Positions 26,452-35,500 of a DNA stretch of 64,000 nt are shown here, piece after piece; the stretch's first letter is position 1; the number at the start of each line of letters is the position of its first letter. This DNA comes from Pseudomonas fluorescens. Lineage in GTDB: Bacteria; Pseudomonadota; Gammaproteobacteria; Pseudomonadales; Pseudomonadaceae. The notes beneath the pieces were generated by a model, which saw only the letters and a list, made by a program, of their open reading frames with translations, was not told where the DNA came from and did not search any database. The translations under genes and the position numbers were made by a program. The stretch covers positions 1 to 64,000 of the forward strand of contig NZ_JSAK01000038.1 of the NCBI RefSeq assembly GCF_000802965.1, given 5' to 3'.

Positions 26452-27885
26452 TTACCCCAGACGAGCAATCGCAGCCTCAACTCCTGCACCATAGGCTGGA
26501 TCAGCTTTGTTGCAGTTGGATATGTGCCGCTCGACCACCATCAGTGAGGCGCCGTTGATGGCCCGCGCGGTGTTTTCAAACAGCAACTGTTGCTTCTCTG
26601 GTGTCATGAGGCGGAACAGACTACCCGGTTGCGAGTAGTAGTCTTCGTCCACTCGGTGGTTCCAGTGATCGGCAGCACCTTCGATGCTCAGCGGCGGCTC
26701 AGCGAACTCAGGTTGTTCTATCCATTCTCCGTAGCTATTCGGGTCATAAGAAATTGAGCCGCCCATGTTGCCGTCCACACGCATTGCGCCATCGCGGTGA
26801 TAGCTGTGAACAGGACACTTCGGACTGTTGACTGGGATCTGGGAGTGATTTACGCCTAGACGATAACGCTGCGCGTCACTGTAGGAGAACAGCCGGCCTT
26901 GTAACATTTTGTCTGGCGAGAAGCTGATACCTGGCACGATATTGCCGGGGTTGAACGCGGCCTGTTCCACCTCCGCGAAAAAGTTTTCCGGGTTACGGTT
27001 CAGTTCCATTACGCCAACTTCGATCAGCGGGTAGTCCTTATGCGACCACACCTTGGTCAGATCGAATGGGTTCAAGTGGTAGGTGCTGGCTTCGTTCTCG
27101 GGCATGATCTGGATGAACAAAGTCCAGCGCGGGAAGTCGCCGCGCTCGACACTTTCATACAGATCGCGCTGGTGCGTTTCACGATCACCGCCAACAAGCT
27201 GCGCAGCTTCGGCGTCAGAAAGATTCTTGATGCCTTGTTGGGTCTTGAGTGTGAACTTGACCCAGAAGCGCTCGTTTGCGGCATTCAAGAAACTGAAGGT
27301 GTGGCTGCCGAAACCGTGCATATGTCGAAAGCTGGAAGGTATGCCACGGTCACTCATAACGATGGTGACCTGATGCAGCGCTTCAGGTAGCGAAGTCCAG
27401 TAATCCCAGTTGTTGTTGGCGTTGCGTAGTCCGGTGCGCGGGTCGCGCTTGATGGCGTGGTTCAGATCGGGGAATTTCAGCGGATCACGTATGAAGAACA
27501 CTGGAGTATTGTTGCCCACCAAATCCCAGTTTCCTTCTTCGGTATAGAACTTCATGGCAAAGCCGCGGATATCACGTTCCGCATCTGCCGCGCCGCGCTC
27601 GCCGGCGACCGTCGAGAAGCGCGTGAACATCGGTGTTTGCTTGCCAATTTGCGAGAACAGTTTTGCTTTGGTGTAGCGTGTGATGTCGTGCGTAACAGTG
27701 AAGGTGCCATAGGCACCGGCGCCTTTGGCGTGCATTCGGCGTTCGGGGATCACTTCACGGTCGAAGTGAGCGAGTTTTTCCAACAACCAAACGTCTTGTA
27801 GAAGGGCAGGGCCGCGCGGGCCTGCCGTTTGAGTATTGTTATTGTCAACAACAGGAGCGCCAAACGCGGTTGTGAGCTTTTTCAT
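26452..27885 (-). CDS. katA: Monofunctional haem catalase (clade 3, KatA type)
   Basis: A 477-residue small-subunit catalase that converts hydrogen peroxide to water and oxygen. Motifs: FDREVIPERRMHAKGAGAYG with the catalytic His, DLVGNNTPVFFIRDPLKFPD with the active-site Asn, FSTVAGERGAADAERDIRGF, and the haem-ligand region RLFSYSDAQRYRLG with the proximal Tyr. Length and the start MKKLTTAFGAPVVDN agree with Pseudomonas KatA proteins, and AAAGGTGG precedes the ATG. It is cytoplasmic, with no signal peptide. It stands alone between IS remnants and decayed DNA, and no OxyR site was identified by eye. Confidence 0.96.
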   Translation of the reverse strand: MKKLTTAFGAPVVDNNNTQTAGPRGPALLQDVWLLEKLAHFDREVIPERRMHAKGAGAYGTFTVTHDITRYTKAKLFSQIGKQTPMFTRFSTVAGERGAADAERDIRGFAMKFYTEEGNWDLVGNNTPVFFIRDPLKFPDLNHAIKRDPRTGLRNANNNWDYWTSLPEALHQVTIVMSDRGIPSSFRHMHGFGSHTFSFLNAANERFWVKFTLKTQQGIKNLSDAEAAQLVGGDRETHQRDLYESVERGDFPRWTLFIQIMPENEASTYHLNPFDLTKVWSHKDYPLIEVGVMELNRNPENFFAEVEQAAFNPGNIVPGISFSPDKMLQGRLFSYSDAQRYRLGVNHSQIPVNSPKCPVHSYHRDGAMRVDGNMGGSISYDPNSYGEWIEQPEFAEPPLSIEGAADHWNHRVDEDYYSQPGSLFRLMTPEKQQLLFENTARAINGASLMVVERHISNCNKADPAYGAGVEAAIARLG

Positions 27886-27992
27886 GTGGCCACCTTTAAG
27901 TATCAGAGTGTGTACCGGTGGTGCCAGCGATCGACAACGATGAAGAACTTCGTCTTCTCAATGGCTGAAAACCACCCAATCGAGACAAACAA

Positions 27993-28074
27993 CAGTTCAA
28001 GCATGACAAACATCAAATGCCCAATGGGGGCCATCAGTGATGGCGGTCTCAATGGACCCCTTGTTCGCGCTTTT
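27993..28074 (+). repeat. 82-bp direct repeat, copy 1
   Basis: Matches 28475-28556 at 77 of 82 positions; begins CAGTTCAAGCATGACAAACA. It is on the same strand 482 bp before copy 2. Confidence 0.85.
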
Positions 28075-28474
28075 TGGGGTGAATTTCAGTGGCGAGCAAC
28101 GGGCGCAAGCGGCCGAACGTAGTCCACGGCAGGCCGAGGTTCCTCTCGGGCCATACCACTTCTAAGGCGATCCACACCCCATCGCCATCCCCACGACGCC
28201 CCAGCTCACTGTCGCCACAACGAATTGGCGGACATCCTTGTAGTTCTAGGCTGGGCTTTTAATCACGGTGTTCATCTGGCGACCACTCGTTGTGCTCTAC
28301 AGGAATAATCACGAGATTTCGCGAAACATGCGCGTTAAAAGATGTAAAAATTTAATGGGTAGGCATGTTAAAAGTTGTGAATTGGGCGTGATTTTTCCAT
28401 CTCAAAACCGGATTGGCTTTGTTGTAGCTACCTTCCCGCGGCCACCTGCGCGTCGTACTTTCAAACAACAACAT

Positions 28475-28556
28475 CAGTTCAAGCATGATAAACATCAAAT
28501 GCCCAATGGGGGCCATCAATGATGGCGGTCTCAATGTGCCCCTTGTTGGCGCTTTT
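28475..28556 (+). repeat. 82-bp direct repeat, copy 2, leading into an RT fragment
   Basis: Begins CAGTTCAAGCATGATAAACA. Its downstream edge joins the group II intron reverse-transcriptase fragment at 28557, so the repeat may come from intron or intron-target sequence. Confidence 0.85.
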
Positions 28557-28735
28557 GCTCGCTACCAAGTCGCAGCGGGTCAGCGCTGGTGTTTAGAGCA
28601 CGATCTGGAGAATTTCTTTGATCGGGTCAAATACGATGTATTGCTGGCGTATATCGAACGTCAAATCGAAGACATGCGGGTGCTCATGCTGATCAGTCGC
28701 TATCTCGAAGCGGGGACGATGTCAGGTGGACTCGT
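28557..28735 (+). pseudogene. Group II intron reverse transcriptase/maturase fragment
   Basis: About 55 residues, RYQVAAGQRWCLEHDLENFF followed by DRVKYDVLLAYIERQIEDMR and ISRYLEAGTMSGGLV, match the finger/palm region of bacterial group II intron reverse transcriptases (normally about 420-480 residues). Neither the YADD motif nor the maturase domain is present. It is a dead fragment. Confidence 0.75.
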
Positions 28736-29135
28736 ATGCCGACAGCAGAAAGGGAAGCCGCATTTCGCCGCAGCTGTCGAACACAGGTGGCAAACGTAAA
28801 TCGCGTGAACGAAAGCGCAAGGATGAAGAGGGTATCGAGGACGATGAACCGTTTTGATCTGCACCATAAACACCCTGCCGCATGCCTGCGTGCGGTGGGG
28901 CCCGATGCGTCTTCAACCAAGACACTACTGCTAAGCTTATTCACATTTTCAATCGGCAGGGTCAGTTTTCAATCAGCGCCAACACCATGACTCCAATCAG
29001 CAAGTATCTGGTCAGTTTGAGGATACGTTGGGGGATGCTGAGCAAAGCGAACATGGTCAGCTCTCTCAAATGGTCGCGAGATTGTAAGAAGGGCGCCCGT
29101 TATGCTGTCACGGACTCCCTATACAGGATTGGGCC
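28736..29135. other. Decayed stretch, no identified gene
   Basis: A plus frame around 28720-28855 reads GGKRKSRERKRKDEEGIEDD before a stop, a very charged segment. I cannot name it. The remainder up to the NADH-dehydrogenase-like gene shows no frame of interest. Confidence 0.35.
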
Positions 29136-30335
29136 TCAGGCTACCGGGATCAGCGGATCGGCAGCAGCCAAGGCGGAGGCACGATCAGCTGGCGGGTAGA
29201 TCCATTGGGTATTGATCTGCGTTTTCAACTCCTTGGCTGGCTCCTTCACCAACGAAAGCTGGCGATCCCAGCCTTCGGTGTATACCGCTCCCCAGGCACC
29301 GAGATCGAGACAAGTCACATACTTGGGTTGACGGTAGGGAACTGGCGAGACACCGATCAAATCCGCGACGACGTTGTTCCCGGCATATCGACCCAGGGAA
29401 ATCGCGTGTTGACAGGACATTGCCGCGAAATTGCCAATATCGTCGGTTGCTGCATAAGCAACGTCGCCGGCCGCGTATACGTGGTCTTGGCCCAACACCC
29501 TCAAGTTCTCGTCGACATGCAGGCGTCCCAAGTTGTCGCGGGCACTGGTCATCTGTTCGGTTAACGGACTGGCACGGAAACCAACAGTCCATATCACAGT
29601 CTGGCTCTCAATACGGCGACCATCAGCGAGGGTGACTCCATTGGCGTCAATCGCAGCGACGCTCGCGTTGACCTCCCATTCGATACCCAGTTCTTTAGAC
29701 GCTTCTATAACCGAAGGCCGAATTCCGTCACCCAGCGTTGCGGCAATCTCAGGCGCACGGTCGATGATGATCACGCGAATGGCCTGATCGTTACCCAGCA
29801 TGGATCGCAGGCGTGCTGGCATTTCGGTGCCAGTCTCGATTCCGGTAAAACCTCCGCCAGCGATTACTATGGTATTTCGGGCTACGCTCTCGGGCCTGTT
29901 CTTGAGGGATTTCAGATGGTTCTCGAGATGCACCGCCGTTTCAATCTGGTCAACGTCGAAGGCATGAGAAGCAAGACCTGGCACGGATGGGCGAGCTAAC
30001 TGGCTGCCCGATGCAAGCACCAATCGGTCATAGGCAACCGTACCTTGGCGACCTGCCTCATCACGGTAACCAACGACTTTTGCCTGTTCGTCGATAAGCT
30101 CGGCAGAACCTTTAATGAAGCGCACCCCGACCAGATCGAACAAGTTATCCAACGGTGCGAACATTTTGTGCACGTCAGGTTCGTAGAACCGGGGACGAAT
30201 ACGCAATTCCGCTTGAGGTGCCATTAGGGTGATTTCCACGTCCTTGCGATTGTGCATGTCCAGCAAGCGGGCGGCACTTAACGCACTCCATACACCACCG
30301 AACCCCGCGCCAATAACCAGAATTTGCTGTTTCAC
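29136..30335 (-). CDS. Type II NADH-dehydrogenase-like FAD oxidoreductase
   Basis: A 399-residue two-dinucleotide-fold flavoprotein of the NDH-2/Ndh family, which oxidises NADH and passes electrons to quinone or another acceptor without pumping protons. Motifs: KQQILVIGAGFGGVWSALSA (FAD), IVIAGGGFTGIETGTEMPAR (NADH) and the C-terminal FAD contact VYAAGDVAYA. A GTG start at 30335 is chosen because GAGGAA lies eight bases before it and the dinucleotide fold begins three residues later; an ATG at 30362 lacks a ribosome site. I see no membrane helix. Neighbours give little context, and the true acceptor is unknown. Confidence 0.88.
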   Translation of the reverse strand: MKQQILVIGAGFGGVWSALSAARLLDMHNRKDVEITLMAPQAELRIRPRFYEPDVHKMFAPLDNLFDLVGVRFIKGSAELIDEQAKVVGYRDEAGRQGTVAYDRLVLASGSQLARPSVPGLASHAFDVDQIETAVHLENHLKSLKNRPESVARNTIVIAGGGFTGIETGTEMPARLRSMLGNDQAIRVIIIDRAPEIAATLGDGIRPSVIEASKELGIEWEVNASVAAIDANGVTLADGRRIESQTVIWTVGFRASPLTEQMTSARDNLGRLHVDENLRVLGQDHVYAAGDVAYAATDDIGNFAAMSCQHAISLGRYAGNNVVADLIGVSPVPYRQPKYVTCLDLGAWGAVYTEGWDRQLSLVKEPAKELKTQINTQWIYPPADRASALAAADPLIPVA

Positions 30336-30565
30336 GGTTTGTTCCTCAGAAGAAGTGGTCAATAAACATGAAGTTGTTCTTCAGGTTTGGCGGGACGATA
30401 TCCGGGTACCAAAATGAAGATACTTTGTTTCGTTGCAGCGAGTCGTCCGCTGTGAATTCATGATACGGACTATTTTTCTCGGCTCACTTCTACATCGGTT
30501 CAACCAAACCATACGTCAGTGGGGTTGATATATACGAAGGTGTTACAAGAGGGGCTGCTCTGATT

Positions 30566-30958
30566 TCAGGGCTGTTGGCGGAGGGCGGTTTCTACGCAGT
30601 TCAGGAGTCTATCCGCGTCGCACGGCTTAGGTAAGCAGGCAATCAGATTAGGAGTGGCAGCAGTAATATGCGGCGCCGCTGCGGGGTAACCAGTGATGAA
30701 AATCGTAGGGATACGTATGCCCATCGCAATGAGCTGTTCACACATCTCTACACCGCTCATCTCCGGCATCTGGATATCAGAAATCAGGCAGTGTATTTCG
30801 CCAGAGTTGGTGGAGCTCAGAAACTCCCGCGCGTTGCAGTAGGCTCGTATGCTATACCCGCTGGAACGTAGTAAAGTTTCCAAGGCTTTTCGAAATGAGT
30901 CTTCGTCATCGACTATTGCAATGAATGTTGTCTTGCGCATGTTGATATCTTTATCCAT
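30566..30958 (-). CDS. Stand-alone response-regulator receiver protein
   Basis: A 130-residue single receiver domain related to FixJ receivers. It shows FIAIVDDEDSFRKALETLLR (acidic pocket), the phosphoacceptor Asp in LISDIQMPEMSG, Thr in IFITGYP and Lys in CLPKP. No output domain follows. The start at 30958 has GGAG nine bases before it; an ATG at 30973 and one at 30940 are alternatives. It lies 1.6 kb from the large hybrid kinase and could be one of its partners, as may the regulator at 38799 (inference). Confidence 0.88.
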   Translation of the reverse strand: MDKDINMRKTTFIAIVDDEDSFRKALETLLRSSGYSIRAYCNAREFLSSTNSGEIHCLISDIQMPEMSGVEMCEQLIAMGIRIPTIFITGYPAAAPHITAATPNLIACLPKPCDADRLLNCVETALRQQP

Positions 30959-30973
30959 TTTAAAGAGCTCCAT

Positions 30974-31334
30974 GACAGAGCATGTCGTTTTTACAAGATA
31001 CGCGGTCCTATAAGGTGGAATAGTTATACCTATGTATAGTTCACTAAAACCAAAGGGTTGATATTGAACGCTACCAATCGATCCAACGCCTGTGCTTCGC
31101 CATTGCTATCGCCTGCTTAGGTGTTGTTGATGGCACGGATCAAGCAACAGCCTCTCCTTCAAGCGGCATACCCTGGTGCTACGGCGCCCAACCAAGGGAT
31201 ACCCAAGCTGTACCCAGGTGCAAGTGACCTCTCACCGTTGGCTTGAATGAACTTGAGTTGCATCGCTGGCCTCCAGCGGCTCTGGATGCACGGCGAGTTG
31301 TTGTTCGATTTCCACTACCCCAGCGGCGAACAAA
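30974..31334. other. Intergenic stretch, no gene seen
   Basis: Contains promoter-like A/T-rich DNA near 31000-31060 and arginine-rich shadow frames only. Confidence 0.4.
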
Positions 31335-32257
31335 GTGCACAGAAATGACCAGCGACATGCTGACATCAATCTGCTTGTGTTTTTTGTAACGGTGATGTGT
31401 GAACGCAATGTCACCCGGGCCGGAGAGCGATTGTTCCTCGGGCAGACCACCATCAGTTGCGCGCTCGGACGACTGCGTTCCATGTTCAACGATCCACTGT
31501 TCATTCGCGCTGGTCGGGTGATGGAGCCGACTGGCGGGGCAGAGGAGATCCACGCGCGACTGGCACCTGCTCTGGAAGGGACCGCCGTGGCGAGAGTTGC
31601 ACTCAGACATTCGATCCGCAGACCAGCGATGGGACTTTCCATGTCGGACTTTCCGATGATGTCGAGTACGCGCTACTTCCATCCTTGATGAGGCATCTGC
31701 GGGATGAGGCGCCGAATATCACGCTTCTGGTGCGTAGGGTGGATCAGCGGTAATTGCCGCAATTGCTTGCCTCCGGCGAAATCGGGCATCAGTCTGGTGC
31801 AGGAGTTACCAGCCAGCGCTCATTGCAAGTGCCTTCGGCCGATGCTGCCGATGCTCCTTCGCGCCGACTCGCCCCGGGCCCCTTGGATCTGGATGAGTTT
31901 TGCAGACGACCTCTTATGGTGGTGTCTTCGATGGGCAATATCATCGATGATGCCGATCATGCCTTGGGTTTGGTAGGGCGACAGCGAAAAGTGGTGCTGG
32001 CAGTGCCGCAGTTCAGTGCCTTGCCTGCTTTGTTAAAGGGAAGCGACATGCTTGCGATTGTACCGGACTACGTCGCCCACGCCGTTGAGCGACTGGAAGG
32101 AATACGCGTAGAGATTGCTCCGGTGGAGCTACCGGCGCCAGACTTGTCCATACCCTGGCGTGGCGCATTTCACAACGATCCGCGCGAAAGCTGGCTACGC
32201 TCGTATTTCTGTCGTCATCTTGGCCAGCAGCAGAGGCCCTCCGTGGCCCTGGCTTGA
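31335..32257 (+). pseudogene. LysR-type regulator, multiply frameshifted
   Basis: Plus-strand frames in sequence give a LysR protein of the NahR/NodD/LeuO type. DINLLVFFVTVMCERNVTRA and LGRLRSMFNDPLFIRAGRVM form the helix-turn-helix part, from 31335. Another frame then reads FHVGLSDDVEYALLPSLMRH and LRDEAPNITLLVRRVDQR. From about 31860, after a shift, comes LDLDEFCRRPLMVVSSMGNI to the end near 32257. At least three frame changes and two stops are needed to join the pieces, so it is inactive. Several sites, for example GQTTISCALGR, differ from typical residues. Confidence 0.8.
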
Positions 32258-32331
32258 ACACGGCGGCACAGTGTTTTGCGTGCTGCGGTCTGTCACATAC
32301 GAGTAGAACAATGAAGTAACTTGAAGGGCTT

Positions 32332-32356
32332 CCACGAAGAGCTACACTCTTCGTGG
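32332..32356 (+). terminator. Perfect 10-bp hairpin, possible terminator
   Basis: CCACGAAGAG and CTCTTCGTGG form a perfect stem around CTACA. It lies after the LysR remnant and before the large kinase gene. It has only weak T content on either side, so intrinsic termination is possible but not certain. Confidence 0.5.
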
Positions 32357-32523
32357 TAAAACGGCCCGTTCTGGATGTTTTGGGAAATCACAAACATCAG
32401 GCATCCAACCGCAGCCACGGAAGCCGCCCTCATGGAGCGGTATCGGCATTTTCGGCGTGACACTGGACGATAGCCCGACGGCAAAGTGCGGCATATAAGA
32501 AACCACTTATTGTTCACACGCCT

Positions 32524-35500
32524 ATGAATAACCACGCGCAGATTTTATGGGATGACGGTGAGCGTATCTTCTGCCGGCAGCAACATCCGCATCCAGACTG
32601 CGACTGCAGTGTCCTAGTTACTCGGCCAGTTGTTGATCAACCGTCTCCCGCCTGCCTTGGTCGTCTCGCTCATGAATTGGATCTGAAGGAAGAGCTCGAG
32701 GCCAGTTGGGCGGTACGACCGATTGAGTTAGTACGCGAAGGCGGGCAGGTGCAATTGGTGCTCGAGGATCCTGGTGGCATTCCGCTGCTGCAGTTGCTTG
32801 ACTCGCCCATGGAGACGGCCACTTTTTTGCGGCTTGCAATCAGCGTTGCAGCGCCGCTGGGCAAACTCCACCAGCGCGGGCTCGTCCACAAAGATATCAA
32901 GCCCAGCCATATCCTGGTGAACTGCACCGATGGGCAGGCTCGGCTCACCGGTTTCGGTCTGACCTCACGGTTGCCACGCGAGCGTCACGTGCCCGAAACC
33001 ATCGCAGGCACGCTTGCCTATATGGCACCTGAACAAACCGGGCGGATGAATCGCTCGATTGATTCGCGCAGTGACCTCTATTCCTTCGGTATCACGCTCT
33101 ACGAGATGCTGACCGGCTCGTTACCATTCAAGGCTTCGGACCCGATTGAGTGGGTGCACTGCCATATCGCCAAAAAACCGCTGTCCCCCAGCGAACGGAT
33201 CGAATCCATCCCCGAGGTACTCTCCGATATCGTCATGAAACTGCTGGCCAAGACCGCTGAAGACCGCTATCAGACGGCCGCTGGTGTTGAACATGATCTT
33301 CGACGATGCTTGGCAGACTGGCAGCGGTTTCACCAGATCAATGCCTTCACTTTGGACGAGCACGGTCAATCCGATCGCCTGCTGATTCCCGAGAAGCTCT
33401 ATGGTCGCGAACGTGAGGTAAATACCCTGATCGCTGCGTTCGATCGGATCATATCGAGCAGCACTCCGGAGCTTGTTTTGGTCACCGGCTATTCGGGAAT
33501 CGGCAAATCCTCGGTGGTCAATGAGTTGCACAAGGTATTGGTGCCGCCGCGAGGGCTTTTTGCTACCGGTAAGTTTGATCAATACCGGCGCGACATTCCT
33601 TATTCGACGATGGTTCAGGCTTTCCAAAGTCTGGTGCGCATGTTGTTGGGTAAGCCCGATAAGGAACTGGCGCAATGGCGCGAAGCACTGCACAGCGCAC
33701 TGGACATTAATGCGCGACTAATGACTGATCTCATTCCCGAACTGAAGCTCATCATTGGCGAACCACCACCGGTTCCGCCACTTGAACCTCAGCAGGCACA
33801 ACGGCGTTTCCTGCTAGTGTTCCGGCAGTTTATCGGCGTATTTGCCCGTGTAGAGCATCCTCTTGCCCTGTTTCTCGATGATCTGCAGTGGCTTGATGCG
33901 GCAACGCTCGATCTATTGGAGGATCTATTGGTCAGCTCGGATGTACGGCACCTGATGCTGGTGGGGGCTTACCGCAGCAACGAGGTGGATGCATTACACC
34001 CGCTTACGGAAAAACTTCACGCCATTCGCAACGCGGGTGGGCGAATTGATGAGATCATGCTGGCACCACTCGCCAAGGCGCATATTGAGCAGTTGGTCTC
34101 CGATTCTCTACATGATGAGCTGAGGCGCATCGAGCCTCTCGCGCAGTTGGTGCTAGACAAAACGGCAGGCAATCCGTTTTTCGTGATCCAGTTTTTGCAG
34201 GCCCTCGCTGATGAGCAGTTGCTGTCCTTCGACCATGACACCCGACAGTGGCGCTGGGATCCGGATCGCATCCATGCCAAGGGTTACACCGACAATGTCG
34301 TGGACCTGATGGTCGACAAGCTGACCCGCTTACCCACAGAAACACAGCGAGCATTGCAGCAGCTGGCTTGCCTGGGAAACGTCGCAGGGATCTCCACGCT
34401 TTCAACTGTTCTGGGCGTCCCGAAGACCAAGATCCGCACGGTACTGTGGGAAGCGATTCGCCTGGAACTGGTCGAGAGGTTGGAGGGCACTTATGGTTTT
34501 GTCCATGACCGTATTCACGAAGCCGCTTATTCACTGATCCCCGAGGAATTTCGGGCCGAAGCACATCTACGGATTGGGCGGTTGCTCGCGGCGCAAACGC
34601 CCGTGCAAGGACGGGAGGCGGCGATCTTTGAGATCGTCGGCCAGCTCAATCGAGGGGCCGGATTGCTCACCGATCAGAGCGAGCGGGAGCAGTTAGCTGA
34701 GTTCAACCTGATTGCCGGTCAGCGCGCCAAGGCATCAACAGCTTATGCATCAGCACTGAACTATCTCACCATCGGCGCGCAATTGTTGGACGAAGACTGC
34801 TGGAAGCATCGACATGAACTTGTCTTCACTCTTGGGTTGAACCGGGCCGAGTGCGAGCTCCTGACCGGGCAACTTTCGGCTGCTGACATGCGCCTGACGG
34901 CGCTATCGAAGCGCGCCACGAGCACTATCGAAAGAGCCAGCGTCGTGTGCCTGCAAATGGACGTTTACTTACTCCTCGATCGGAGTGATGGCGCAGTAGC
35001 TGTCTGCCTGGATTACTTGCGGCATGTCGGTATCGATTGGTCAGCCCATCCGGACGACGACGAAGTGCGTCAGGAGTACGAGCAAATCTGGTCGAAACTG
35101 GGGGCACGGGCAATTAAAGATCTCATCGATTTGCCGCTGATGGAGAATGTGGCTCACCTCATGACCATCAGCGCGTTGAGCAAGCTTTTTCCTCCGGCGT
35201 TACAGACGGATGCGAATCTGACGTGCCTATTGATCTGCAAGGCGATCAGTCTCAGCCTCGAATGGGGCAACTGCGATGCCTCCTGTGTGCACTACGCCAA
35301 TGCCTTCAGAGTCGCCGGGCGACGTTTCGGTGATTATCAGGATGGCTTCCGCTTTGGCCAACTCGGCTGTGATCTTGTCGAACGACGGGGGCTGAATCGA
35401 TTCGAAGCCAGCACCTATCTTTGCTTTTCGAATTTTGCCGTACGTTGGATGAAGCCCGTGGGGCAATGTCGCGATCTGTTGCTTCGTTCCTTTGTTGCGG

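Larger units (their letters stand above)
27886..28556. other. Gene-free stretch with a long direct repeat
   Basis: No intact gene. It holds both copies of an 82-bp direct repeat (27993-28074 and 28475-28556). Short frames in between have no recognisable motif. Confidence 0.5.
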
